From Anseranas semipalmata (lineage: Eukaryota > Chordata > Aves > Anseriformes > Anseranatidae): DNA of 64,000 bases. Made by a program: the position numbers and the translations under genes. The stretch covers positions 248,081-312,080 of the forward strand of contig VXAA01002213.1 of assembly GCA_013399115.1 (NCBI GenBank). Direction: 5' to 3'. How positions within the stretch are numbered: position 1 is the first letter of the stretch; each line of letters begins with the position of its first letter. Shown here one piece after another: positions 11,117 to 23,390 of the stretch. Below the pieces are notes generated by a model. That model was given only the letters and a program-made list of their open reading frames with translations, was not told where the DNA came from and did not search any database.

Positions 11117-12772
11117 GAAATCTGTAGTTCAGATGAAATAATTAAGCGTAGGGGTGTTACAGGAGCTGAGTGAAAAGCATAATTCTGTGACTCAGAAATA
11201 ACACTCCTTCAGAGCTGGGGCAGAACACAGAAATCATGAAAGAAACACCACGCACCTTGAACACCTTGCAGCGTGAATGGGGGGCTAAGACCCTTCCAAT
11301 AATTTAAAATATTTCCCTCCTGATTTTTTTTAGGGACGGATTCTGATTAGAGTTGGCCTGGGAATAGGATTTGCTCTCAGCAAAGAGAAACACAGAATAT
11401 TTTCAGGTCTCATCTCCACTTTTCTTTTTTTTTGTTGTTTATACCAAACCCTTTCCCACGGCCCCTCCAGCTCCACTGCCTGTTTTGACAAACCAGCTCA
11501 TTTATCAGATGGGAAAAGAGGAAGAAGGAAACAGGAATATTTTTCGTTTCTTATGTTTTGCATGATATAGTCCCCCTGTCTGCTTAGTACCTCCGTAAGC
11601 AGGAGCTCTGATCTGAAATCTGTCATGGCTTACGGCACTCAGGACACAGCCAGGTCGGGTCCTGAGCCTCTGTGAACCCTGTAAAAAAGAGAGAAAAGTT
11701 TTACACTGTGGACAGCTAAAGCTGATGTGTACCATCTCTCCATTTCCCTGTATGCATTACAGTTTTGCATTTTAATTCTGGAGGTTTATTTGCATGTGCA
11801 TTGCTAGGCTTCTTTTTATTGCTTTGCTGTTAATGGATGCCCTCTCACCCCTCCTCACTGCCCTTCTTGCCCAGCCTCCCCCAGCCCAGCGGCTAAATCC
11901 CCTGGGCAGGTAGGAAACCAACATTGTTCCTGGATAAAAATCTGCCTTGAAGGATGAAGAGCATCCCCCGTTTGTAACTGGAAGGCATGAAAAAGAACAC
12001 ATCACTTATCTGAATTTGCTGTTCATCCAAGCACTGTTTATGGAGATTTACAGTACCTTGCCTGTGCAAAGAGCTCTATTGCATGGTGACTGCTGGAGGA
12101 TTTTAGGTGGTGGTATTAGCTGCGGTATTAAAAATGCATCGGAAGGCACGGGGTGGGAGATTAGTTGGGTAGAAAGACCCATGAATGAAGGGTTAATTAC
12201 ATTCAAAGAGGCCATCGTACGGAGCAGAAGAGGCAATAGGTTTCTTTTCTTCAAAATTTACTAAATATCTGGAAACATGGTTTAATGAATTTTAATGGGA
12301 TCTTTCTGAATCCTATGCATATTGCATCTGCTGACTGTAGGAAGTCAAAGTATTGTTGAAAGGGAGGGTATTGCCCTACTTTAGGTTTCACAGTTCAGTA
12401 TTTAAAAAAATATTCTGCAACAAGCACTTTATTCAATATATATTTTTCTCCTTATTTAATTCCCCCCCTTGCAAGCCGAAAAGACTTTCAGGATCTGTGA
12501 GCCCTCAATACCGTAGATTATTCTACTGTTATGTAACACGTGCTTTACATTTATTGAGCCATCTTCTGCCGTCAAGATAAAGGAGCCCTTAGTATTTTTT
12601 CCGGCTCAGGAGCCATCTCTGAGGACATGGGGATGGACCCTGCTCTCGGTTATACCCGTGTAGATCTAGGGGAAGTGACTCCTGTGAATTCCTTCCAGGA
12701 TTACTGCAATATAAACAAGATCAGGATTTGGCCCAGTCTGGTGGGAGGAAGAAAAGAGGGAAGGAGATGGAG
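11117..12772. other. Gene-free unique sequence
   Basis: Short open frames on both strands only. No repeat that I can name. T homopolymers lie near 11323-11330 and 11421-11433. Confidence 0.4.
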
Positions 12773-12809
12773 TTCTCTCTTTTCCTGTAGGATTTCTCTC
12801 TTTTCCTGT
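12773..12809 (+). repeat. Two-copy pyrimidine repeat resembling tandem splice acceptors
   Basis: The 16-base sequence TTCTCTCTTTTCCTGT occurs twice without change at 12773-12788 and 12794-12809, a 21-base period. Each copy is followed within a few bases by AG (TGTAG and TGTGCAG). That is the layout of a 3' splice site. No donor-bounded exon follows convincingly, so function is doubtful. Confidence 0.5.
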
Positions 12810-15800
12810 GCAGCGTGCATGGACCGGGATGGGGTCGGATGCCACACAACTCGTTTCCGTGCAGGCTCCAGCAGGGGCAGCAGCAAAGCCAATCTGTTTG
12901 ACTCCAGCGCAACACAAACAAGATACTTGCATGTCAGAGAGAGCGGGTCATTTAGCTGCACGTCAGAAATCTCGACTGTAACATCCATATCACGCTGAGC
13001 TGCAGTGAGCCAGCATCTTCCTCCACCTTGAAATCAGAGGGAAACTGAGGCAGGAAGGTCGGTCAGGGCATGGCGTGAGCCTGTCTCAGCGCAGTGGTGT
13101 CTGGCTCCTGGCTGTATTTTTACGTCTACCTTCACTATGTTGAGGTTGCCCATTGCCTTGGTAACTCGATTTTTTTTCTGTCTCTCATTCTCAAAATGCC
13201 GGGCACCCTCTCAGACAGCTGATAGTATAAGTCTGCCATAGTGTTCATTAACCTGGGACCCAATTCTCCTTCAGGGAGCGGGGAGAGATGCTGAGACCCT
13301 CCCAAAAGACGCTTTGAGGTTCCCTCAAAGTCAGCAGGAGCTGGCAGAGCTTAATACTTTGCAGCACGGCGTGTCGGTCCGTCAAAGGAGAAAAGCTGCA
13401 CTGCTCTGACTGCACCAGCGCGACCAAGATGACAAAACTTCTCCGTTGGGGGCATTATAATACCTGCATAGAACTGGTTATACTGATATATAATGTACAT
13501 ACACACTTGCAAATAGCAGAAGGAGGGTAAAAGCGTGCTGGTATCGGGCACCTCTATACCAGCATGGCTGCGCTCACCCGCTGGGGTGCGCATGGATGAT
13601 GTTTTCCGTACTGAGGTGGTGTTACACCAGCCCAGGGCTGCAGAGCCAGAGGGGATCCCGGGGTGGGAGCCAGAGCTTCTAAGAGCAGAGCCAGCCTCGG
13701 CTCTGGATCTGGAGCGAGACTTCCCAGACCGAGGGCAGCAGGAGGACTTTGCGTCCGCACTGGTGTAAAGCAGACAGGGAGGTATTTAAATGCACCTCTG
13801 CAGGGCTCCCCAGTATAGAGTTGTTGTTGCCTTGTCTCCCCGTCCCTCCCTCATGTATTTCAGATCTTTCTCTGCTTCCAAGCAGACAATGCGATGCCTG
13901 CTTGAATGGCACAGATAAGTTAGCCACGCAGCTCGGAGCGCCAGCCCTGAGCCACCTAGCCTCCCTTTGATCCAAAATCAAAACAAAAGACGTCGGCATC
14001 AAAACGAGCCTTTGCCAGGTAACAGTTACTTTGTGCGCGTTGCCTTAATTCAGCTGCGAGCAGCTCTCGGCTCTTTGTATCGTGCCCAGATCTGCGCTCG
14101 TCTTAATACTTTATCAATGTGCCAGCAGGCTGCTTCTGCCGTGGGTACAGCTGTGCCGAAGCTGTCAGCGTTTTTAAGTAAAGCGTTAAACAATACTTCA
14201 GGTGGCAGCAAATGGTTATTTCCTCACCCCCCCTCCAATTCTTCCCTCCTCCCCTCCCTCACCAAGCCCAGATGCTGAAGCCCTTATTTTTATGTCAGCT
14301 TCGTGCTCACATTACACAACCCAAAAGCGTTTTCCTTTTTTTCCCCCCCCCGATGGGAGCCGTTCTCTCTTGAAGGGGTGCAGAAGCACGGAACTCAGCT
14401 GTGCTGCTGGGGTTTGCCCACCTCGCTCGGGTCCTGCCACGAGGATGGTCTGTGATCCCCAGCCCTACGTAGGCGTTTAATGCTCCATCGCGGTGCTGTT
14501 GAGAGCTGGGAGTTAGGAGAGCTGTCTTTTTTCTTTTTTTTTTCCTAGCTCAGCTGCTGGTTTACTCCGCAGACGCTGAGCAAGTCATTTCTAGAGAAAA
14601 ATTAAAGCTGGCTGTCACTTTTTTTAGTGCCTGCTTGGTTTGTATGCTTCTTGTGTAAGTGCTTTGGGGATGGGGGTCCCCACTGCCATTGGCATTTCAA
14701 GCTGGACACTGTAAATTAGGGATTGATTTCAAAAATTCAGATATTTAACATGCCACTGTGTTTCTTATCCATGCTTTATGAAATGAGATAAACAATCCTT
14801 CCCTGTGAAGAACTTTGAGGTCTTCCAGAAAGTTAGCAAATGGACATTCACTGGAAGCATCAGGGATCAGACCTCGCTGGACTCACACACACTGTCTTAA
14901 CACATATTTCCTAACAGGCAGAGCTTTGCCAGATTCTGGCTGGTGAATTCTTTGGTGAATAATAATCAAGCCACCCTAGTTTCTCCCCCCCCCTCCCCTT
15001 TCTTTTTCCTCACTTCCAGTGAAGGATAGTTACTGAGGCACCAGTACCTGCGAACAAACTTTGATCCTTGGATGTCTCCTTCATCCCTGACCCTCTCCTA
15101 ATAAATCAGCTCGGATTTGATATAGGCAGGACCAAGGTCAGCCTGGCTTGACTCTCGCTGTCTCTTCCACACGCCAGATACAATGCTGCCACGTTGTGGC
15201 TCCTTCCTATCTGTTCTGCCGCACACGCTCGCCCAGCGCTCGGATCCTGCGAGCGAGCATCCTGGCTTTCCCTCCAGGGAGGGCACTCGGGCTCCACACT
15301 GCGCTGCTGGGGATGCCACCCAGCCCCACTCGCCTCCACAGTGGGCAGATCCCAGAAAAGACCCTTTTGCCATAAATTCTCATGAATTACACACCGCTTG
15401 CCCACTCCCGTAGTTTGTTTCGCCTGGCTGCTGGTGCTTCGTACAAAGATGCTCCGAGTTGGAAGGGAGGGTGTAGGGATGCCAAACTTCATTTCCCTGA
15501 TAGGCATCGCCTGCTTGATATTTCCCACCCGTGTCCAGATGCATATAGAGGTAGCTGATCCTTTTAGTTCAAGGAAAATGCACTCACGGAACTATGGGCA
15601 GGATCAGGCTGTTCTTCCTCAAACCTGCTTCTCTTTATTGGCTGTCAAGTTCTCAATTCTCTTTATTTTTTCTCTCATTGCTTTTTTCTTTATTTCCTTT
15701 CCTCCTTTGGAAAAAAAGAAAAATACACACACACAAAAACACAGCAGGGCAGGAAATTAAACCTTTCCACAAAGATGCTTTGGTAAGATGCTGGCTTTTC

Positions 15801-17469
15801 ACTCATTTATTTTGCACTGATTATTTTTTGTAAGGGAAAAGGGAAGTAGTGAGAGAGAGGGATGTGACAGACAGGGCAACTGAGTAGAGGGAAGAAAGTC
15901 CTTTAATTTATTTGGAGAGACCTGTCATTGGTTGTTGCTGGTTTTTCCCCCCACACATGAGAAAACTAGAAGACCTTTAAACCCATCAGCAACACTCACA
16001 TGAATTAAACGCCAGGTGGAACCGCTCCCATTTTCCTGGATACGATAAGAATAATGGCCTCCTCCTGGCATCATTCTCTCCATTTCATCCTGGTTAGGCA
16101 AGTGTTAGGTGTACAGCAACACCACGAAGCATCTGAAGGCTCCTTTTAATTCAGGAAATGAATTAATTGCTTTATACTGAACGGTTGTTTTGAAGGAAGG
16201 CCATAACATCCCCTCAAAACCCTCTTGCTTTTTTAGGATGCTATGAACCATTACAGCCAGGAAGCACTGGATGTCTCTGCGGTTCCCCGCTCATCCTCGC
16301 TCCCCAGACGGCATGGTTTGCCTCCCTGCAGTGAATCGTCAGGCAGGATACAGCCCTTGGGGTTATTGAAACCCAAAGAGCAGGAGGGCAATGCCACGAG
16401 TTTAGGCACATGTGCTTTAAGAAAAATGCGCGAATATCAAGGATAGTCTGTATCTCTGGGGAAAATGCACTTCAGACGAGAAGTCTCAGCCTTCCTGGAA
16501 GCAGGCTTAGGTTTCAAGGTTGGCCGAGGCTGGTTGTTCAAGTGCGCTAACATCCAGCTGTGCCAGGGGCCCTGCAAACCCCAGCCGATGGCTGCAGGAG
16601 GGGAATTTCCCCACACCTCCTGTGCAGCGTGGGTCAGCCCGGGGGAATGAGAGCGGAGAAAGCTCTCCATTCTTTCTCCATCTCTCCCTGGTGACAATTC
16701 GCAAAGGACACCACTGCAGTCCTCATGCCACGCAGACACTGCCGGACACCTGATGGTGTAACTGGTACAAAATTTAAGCAGTTCCTCACTCGTAAAGGCT
16801 CCCTGACCCATCCACAGCCTCTGAAAGTTTGTTCTCTGTGGCTGCTTGGTTTTATGCGTTCCTATTTGCATAAAATCTCATGAAGGACCACACGTTGCCT
16901 GCTCTTACCGAGGGAGAGGGACAACCACAGAGTGAAGAATGCTCTTATTAGAAGAACAAACCTAATGAGGAGGAGGAGACAGAAAACAATGCTTTAGAAA
17001 TCAGAGGGGGAGAAATGGGAGTCCCATCCCCAGAGACCTGGTTAAAGCTGGGTTACTCATAATTCTGATTGAAATAAAGGCCCTATGGGTCTGTTCCAAG
17101 GCAGCACTTACTGGCATGCTTTGCTGTATCAAGACCTAGGTGCCTAGTTCTGTGACTCAGTGTCCTGAACTGCAAAGTAAGCAAGATAAAAACCCCACGC
17201 CTGGACAGGTAGGATGCAAAGCCTAATTCACACCTGTAAAATGCTTGGGATGTTTTGAGGAAGGGTTGCTAGAAGGCTGAATAATTTAACAGGACACAGG
17301 ACATCAATGAATAGCCAAAGACATGGGTTTTGCTCATAATTTTGAAAGCATGAGAGCACATTCAAAACTAGACTGCAATGTTAAGGTTCTTAGATAATTT
17401 TGTTGCAATTTAGCTTTCAACGCTTTTAATTTTTTTATTTATTGGCAATTGTTATCACATTTGTATTGT
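12810..17469. other. Gene-free DNA with GC-rich patches
   Basis: Overlapping open frames near 13535-14000 and 15098-15530 fall in GC-richer DNA and occur on both strands, which argues against any one being real. An RFX X-box-like site lies at 13152-13165. Runs of C occur near 14340 and 14988. I see no paired splice sites and no domain. Confidence 0.4.
13152..13165 (+). promoter_or_regulatory. RFX X-box-like motif
   Basis: ATTGCCTTGGTAAC matches the idealised X-box GTTGCCATGGTAAC at 12 of 14 positions, with the GGTAAC half perfect. RFX factors bind such sites, often at ciliary or immune genes. There is no gene nearby, so this is only a motif match. Confidence 0.2.
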
Positions 17470-17545
17470 ATTTTTCTAGCAACAGCTGAGATCAGGACCC
17501 CACTGTGCTAGAGGCTGTGCAGACACATACAGACCTACCATATTC
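17470..17545. repeat. Old interspersed repeat remnant ('GACCCCACTGTGCTAGAGGC' type)
   Basis: The sequence 'ATCAGGACCCCACTGTGCTAG' followed by 'GCTGTGCAGACACAT' resembles a widely dispersed amniote repeat with the consensus 'AGGACCCCATTGTGCTAGGTGCTGTACAAACA', which I associate with CR1/L3-type LINE tails. Family assignment is from memory. Confidence 0.4.
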
Positions 17546-17645
17546 CAAATGGGCAGAAACAAGCACTCATCCAATAGGAGAAAAGAAGTACCAGGTCATG
17601 ATCTAATAAGTTTGGTTCCTAACCCTGAGATGCACTGAGATTAAG

Positions 17646-17730
17646 ACTCAGATCCTTAAAGGCACTTAGAGCCCAACTGCCATTGAAATCAATGGGTGTT
17701 AGATACCTAAATAGCTTTATGGATCTGAGC
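17646..17730. repeat. Palindromic MITE-like element (CTCAGATCC ends)
   Basis: Left end ACTCAGATCCTTAAAGGCAC and right end CTTTATGGATCTGAG are inverted copies. The centre holds CCATTGAAATCAATGGG, itself palindromic and shared with the other MITE-like repeats in this window. About 85 bases, no ORF. Confidence 0.55.
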
Positions 17731-17825
17731 ATAAGTGACTTATCCAAGGACGGAGAGGCAATCTACAGCTGGGTTGGGAATTAAACACAGATTATACAAG
17801 TCCCAGTCTGATTTCCTAATCACAA
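17731..17825 (-). repeat. tRNA-SINE/MIR-type remnant, antisense
   Basis: 'GTGACTTATCCAAGGAC' followed by 'GGGAATTAAACACAG' and 'AGTCCCAGTCTGATTTCCTAATCAC' is the reverse complement layout of a tRNA-derived SINE head. The box-B-like region reads as GAATTGAAC-type in better copies. It is diverged and inactive. Confidence 0.45.
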
Positions 17826-20490
17826 AATCATCTTTCCTCTCCATATTTCGCACAATAAATCCCTGGCATTCACATCACAACATGGATACATAGTGTCCAT
17901 CCTATAAAATCACTGGAAACCCACAGCAACAAAAATGGGCTTCCTCAAACCAAGCCCAGTTGCAGACACAACCGTACACTTTGCCTAGGCTTGGGGTTGG
18001 CTCCTGCTCTCCCTTACACCATGGAAGCTGCGTGGCCTTCAGAGGAGCCTCCCAACATTTACATCCAGGTGACAGAGAGCAGAATCCCACCCCAGCGCTA
18101 CAAGTTCAAACATTTTTCACCCAGCTCTGGGGAGGGGATGGATTAGACAAACTGAACTTTCTGAAAAGATCAATATGGAACATCTCTTTCAATTACTCTC
18201 CAAGGCACTGAGCCTGTGAAGTCGGTTATGGTGCATTTATAAATCTTTCCAGGAGGGGCTGCCTGACATCCTCTTCTTCCACCTTTACTCCTCACAAGCA
18301 ATCCCTTATTGCGTCAGACGGGCTGGCAGGGCAGTGCTACTCACACAACTAGTGGGGAAGAATCAGACCCAAGTCTCCAAATCTGGACAGATGGGGACCT
18401 TTTCGATCTCCCTTCTCCAGATGCTACCACTTGCATAATCAGAGATTCTGATACAGAAAAACAGGAGGGGCCAGACCCAAACCCGGCGAAAGCCACCATA
18501 AAGTCACCAGGGCCAGGAGGAATTTCAGAAGCTGAGTGTGTATGTTACATGCTCCAAAACAGCCACAGCTCAGCAGATAAGTTTAGACGCAGTTATATAG
18601 GGGAAGAGGGTGGGGGAGCCCTTATGCCAAGACAGCTTCTTCAGTTCGTGGAACAGGTTTAAATCCTACCCAAAAAACATACACTGAGGATGTTGATTTC
18701 AGTCCAGTCATCTCCTACAAGCCTGCTGTCTCCTCGCTGGTACTGCGGGGTTGGAGTGAGGATTTGGAGCATGCAGAGAGAGTTTGCTAGAGGAACATGA
18801 GTCACTACGCTGGAGCTACGGTTTTCTGAGCATTTACCTGCCAGGACAATAGGAAACCTGCCAGGTAGGAGAGCATCAGGGTCATCTGAGGTGTAATCCG
18901 TGCCCCTAATTCCCTCTTCAAACACCCCAGCTTCAGATCAGGTCATCTAAAGTTTTATTTTGTTTTCTCTCTTGGTGTCTGGCTAAGACCTTCTCTATAG
19001 GGGTTAGCTGCAGGTAACAGGCTCAGGCAGCAAAGGCAGTGAGACTTTAACATACATGAGCTATTTAGATTTTGCTCCAGCGAGGCTGCAGGATTAATGC
19101 ATGCTAAGTCCCATCTCCCGAGCTGTGCCGTGGAGCAGTCTAAAGGCAGCACTGCTGGGGGAGCTGCTCCATCTCTGCCAGGCTGGTTCCTCCTCCCAGG
19201 GTGCAGCAGGATGGCTGCGAGCGTGCACCCCGGTGCACTCGCCCCGCACAATCCTGCAGCTCATACAAGGGAGAAGGAAAATCCACACGATGGTGTAAAG
19301 CAAGCAGACAGAGGCAGGGCAGGGTGGCCTCCTCGCTGCATTGAATGCACCCTCCTGTGGGCTCGGCTGTGGGCTACAGCTGTGCCCTGTGTCACCTCTG
19401 CTGGGGCCAAGAGCCGCCCTGCGCTGGGTGCTGCACAGATGGGGACAAAAGGACACCTCCTGCCTGGAGGCGCTGGGATGCTGAGCAGGGGACGAGAGAC
19501 AGCAGATGGATACCGGCAGACGGGGGACATGTGAGGAGATGCCGAGACGTCATTCGGCGACATGGCTGGCAGCCATCTCAGCCGGCCAAGGGGCCCAACT
19601 GCTCCAGGTGCCCGGGCAAGAGCCAGCGGTGAGGAGGGGCTCGGGGGCAGCTTTTGGTCTTGGCTTATTAACCTGGCAAAGGTGACAGCCACCTTGTGAC
19701 AGCCACCCTCCCAGCAGCTCCCTTATTGCCCTTCCAGCTCTTTTTCACCCCGACCTGAGCGCTCCCCCTCATTCCTTTGCTTCGAGATGACCAAAGCCAC
19801 AGCAGGCAGAAGGGTGAAGCTCAGCTTTTTATCAGCTGAGGATTTTCCCCCATTACGACAGCCAGAAGGGCCATTTTAGGCACTGGTGTGATGTCCCTGG
19901 AAGCCGTGGCAGCCCAGCAGACCTCCGTTCTGTCACTGGGTAGAAATAACCAGCAGGGAAGGCACTTGAGGAGCAACTGCTGATTACAGCAAGTAAAAGT
20001 GTCCGTAACCTGGTCCTAACTATTGCCGTGCTGCAGCGAGGTTGGAAAGGATCTGGCATCCCCAGTGACAGCACTCGGTGTAAGTGCCAGCCTTATTTTA
20101 ACCCAAGTGATGCTGTTAATGAGGGGATGCATAGGCACTGAGGAATATTAGCATGCAGGGACTGCGTAAGGATTGAATCCTTAGGAGTGAAATTCCTAGC
20201 GTGAGACAGCCTTGGTATATGTTATGAAGAATTAATATTTATAGACAGCCATGGCTGGGAATTTCTATACAGAGGCACATTTGCATTTCTGGAAAAGAAC
20301 TTTTTAAGAACTTTTGTTTTCTCCCTAAGTAGAAATAACTTGTTGATATACAGCACATAAAATGTAAGGGTGATTACCATTGCATTTACAGATATTTGAG
20401 CAAAGTGTGCGTAATAGATGTATTTTTACATTGTAGTGGTTACATTATCTAGAAAAAACAGAGACATGCACACAACTACATTAAAGATTT
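17826..20490. other. Gene-free DNA, GC-richer around 19.1-19.7 kb
   Basis: Several overlapping open frames of 88-145 codons sit on both strands between 18955 and 19692. They share no recognisable domain and follow local GC content. No exon is supported. Confidence 0.4.
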
Positions 20491-20560
20491 AGGGCTCTAT
20501 CCTGCACCATTTAAGTCAATGGGAGTTTGTCACTGATTTTAATGGAAGCTAGATAGGGGC
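20491..20560. repeat. Palindromic MITE-like element (Chompy-like)
   Basis: Starts AGGGCTCTATCCTGCACCAT, contains TTAAGTCAATGGGAGTTTG and the inverted partner TGATTTTAATGGAAGCTAG, and ends ATAGGGGC. This is a recognisable diverged copy of the GGGCCTGATCCTGCACC family with both ends still visible. Confidence 0.55.
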
Positions 20561-20769
20561 TTATATGCCAATCTAATGCAGCTGCTAAGGAATAAATATC
20601 GACAGAAATGGGTCAATATATTGGTGTCTTTTAAGTGCTAAAACTGTACTTTGCAATACCTATTACAAATTTTTGCATGTTCATTACAACTGCAGTGCAG
20701 CCACCCTGCTGAGAAGGAGAAGGCAGTGGCGGGTGTCAGCATTCACAGCGTAGCAGTGACACCTTCAGG

Positions 20770-20818
20770 TCGTAACCAACAGCGGTCCCCTCTGTGCAAG
20801 GTGCTGCACATGCATGTG
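20770..20818. repeat. Old interspersed repeat remnant
   Basis: 'GCGGTCCCCTCTGTGCAAGG' plus 'TGCTGCACATGCATG' resembles the same family as 17470-17545. Only about 50 bases remain recognisable. Confidence 0.3.
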
Positions 20819-23337
20819 CGGGGGAGAGATCCTCGCCAAGAGGTCTGAGGAGGTGACCGAGGACATGGGGCACACCAGTGCCAGAGATGGCAGCGACACC
20901 CGGGGGCTGCAGCTCTGGGGAGAAATCAGAACCACAGCTGTGCAAGCAGCTGCTGGAGTCTGGCTTGGGAGCTTTGGTTGTTCTCGGTTTTGCTTGGTTG
21001 TTTTTCCCATTGGACAAAAAAAAAAAAAAGAAAAAATGTTTAGGTTACACTGAAAAATGAATTGGTTTTATTTTCTAGGTTAAAAAAAAAAAAGAATATT
21101 TTTTTTTATTTTGCTTTTGAGCACTTTCGTGATCTTGCATCTATACAAAAGCAAGTACTGGCTATTTAAAAAAACAAAAGGAAAATATTCCCACAGATAA
21201 ACTCTTTTTTAGATAATCAATGTTTTGGCTTTTTCCTTTTTTTGTTTTTTGTGCTCCTTAAAACAACTTGCCAAATTTCCTCCAAATCTGTGAACAGCTC
21301 TCCTTCCTGCTAAGCTATTTTTCCCCTACAAATATCAGCTGACAAAAAAAGAAACGTGCAAGTCTAGTCATCAAGCTAACGGCCTGCTCTCAGTCTCCCC
21401 GAATGAAGCAAAATGTAGACAAAAGAGTAAAGAAATTAGGAAAGAGCCAAAGAGGACAGAACAAAAGGAAACAAAACAAAAGAAAACAAAAGCAAACAAA
21501 ACGAAAAAAATACAGAAAATGGACTTCTCTTAAAGCTGCAGCCTGGAGTACCGGGATATTACTCCAGGATGCACAAGAACCACTAGAAACAGCCACCTCC
21601 ATATGAACAGAGAGAGTGCTGTGCTCTGCCTCCATCTAATACGTGAGATTTATAAGTGCTTCAGCTCCCCAGAGGCACTCAGGCATATTGCTATATATAG
21701 GACTGTTCCCAGATTACAGAATGCCTTCCCTTGGCTGTGGCATTATCAGACTATGGGGATTTTTTTTCTTCTTCTTCCTTTTTTTTTTTTTTTTTTTTTC
21801 CCACAACCCAGCTCACTCCAGGCTGTTTGCCTTTGTTCGCTCTGCCACCGGTGTTAATCATTGCATGGAAACAGGTTCAATGTCCAGTTCAAAAGCAATC
21901 CTTGGCAAATACAGATAAACATCTCCTCCCGGGAAGCGACAATATTTGTGCGACACGTAGCGCTGACAACAGATTTGTTTTCTAAAAGAGTTAGCTGGAA
22001 AATCGGTTGCATCGGATGCCTCGCACTGAGCCGTGCCTCTGGTGGGGCTGGGGCTGGGCGGCAGCAGGGCTGAGGATGCTGAGCTGGGAGCTGGCGGAGG
22101 TCCCACGGGTGGCCCACGGCTCATGGTACACCACCTCCATGCCAGGCCCATGCAGGACATGAGTCTGTCCCGGCTCCCGGCTCAGGCTGTTTCGCTTGAG
22201 AAGTCCCTGCTTTAATCTGAGCCATTCACCGGGACAGCATCCATTGCCCCTGCAGGAGAAGCAAACAGGGGAATTGGGCACAGCCCACCACTGCTACCAA
22301 AATTGACATGTTTTTATTTCTTTTGGGGTAGGCAGGGACGGATCCTGCAAGGGTGCTGAGTCCCCTCTGTGAGGACCTAGTTCCTCCCCCATTGACCTGT
22401 TGGGAAATGAGGCTCTTTGCCCTCCTTCAGCCCTAAAGCAGCGAGTGATTTCATGTGGCTCCGCTTCCACCGTCGCTGCCCCCTCCTCCCTTTCTTACAT
22501 TTTTTTCGCGCTTTCCTTCCCTGTCATTATTTTTGTCCAACAGCTATTTGTTCAGTAATCTCCCCCAAGAGATTAGCACACTAATAGGCAGTCAACAAAA
22601 CAAGAAAGAAAGAAAGACACAGTACTTAAAGGATGAATACTTGGGAGAGAGCATCAGTCTTTTGATGTCCTGATTCCAGTCGGGTTTATTTGCTATATAT
22701 ATGCCTATAATAACTATATATCTTGGTACAGCTGTCCTACTGCTCAGGCGGAGATTTCCAACTGCTTCGCAACCCTCACACCTCCCCTCTGTTTGCGGGG
22801 AGGAGGAAAGCGGCGGCATCCCCCCTGCCCAAAGGGAGGCTCCTTCTTCAGTGGGTGCTTTCGCTCCGCTTTTCCTCAGACAAATTCTTCTTTTAAACTG
22901 GCAGTGAAGACTTAGTTAGGACTGCATTAGGGGCTCTTGAAAACACCCTTTTTTTCTTCCCTGGAAATTGATACCACACACTTGGGCGATTTTATTTTTT
23001 TTAACAGATTGGTAGGCATTCTTTTCATTTCCCCCTTGTGACTTTATACAGAACACTTTTTCCGGCAGATCTTTTCGCACCCCTCCAAAGCAGTCAATGA
23101 AACCATTCACGTGCATACAATTAAGCACAAAGGCAAAAAAAAAGCCACAACAGCCTAATAATTTCATCTGAAAAATCCTCCAGATTGTTAATATTCAGAA
23201 GAAACAAATCCTTTTGAACAGAATTTCAAAAAGTCATGCATGCCTCTAACAGTCATTTTAAATACCCACAAATTTGGGAACATATGGAAGCTAATAATTT
23301 TAAAGTGATAATAACATTGTACATTCTGCCCCCCATT
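20819..23337. other. Gene-free DNA with A- and T-rich tracts
   Basis: Contains A runs near 21017-21030 and 21079-21091, an A-rich AAAAC-type tract at 21465-21515, and a poly-T run near 21778-21800. Open frames across 21990-22160 lie on both strands in GC-rich DNA and look like chance. A (GAAA)n tract lies near 22603-22616. Confidence 0.4.
21465..21515. repeat. (AAAAC/AAAAG)n low-complexity tract
   Basis: An imperfect array of A-rich pentamers and hexamers with single C or G. It could be an old poly-A tail but no retroelement body is visible upstream. Confidence 0.7.
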
Positions 23338-23390
23338 AGGGCCTGATCCTGCACAGCTGAAGCCAGTAGGAGCTTTAAGATTGATTTTGT
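23338..23390. repeat. Truncated MITE-like fragment (Chompy-like)
   Basis: AGGGCCTGATCCTGCACAGC followed by 'GAAGCCAGTAGGAGC' is the left half of the GGGCCTGATCCTGCACC family. The right inverted end is not recognisable. Confidence 0.5.

Noticed and set aside
19094..19692. Overlapping 95-145-codon frames on both strands near 19.1-19.7 kb
   Set aside because: No recognisable domain and no splice-site pair; local GC content is enough to explain them.
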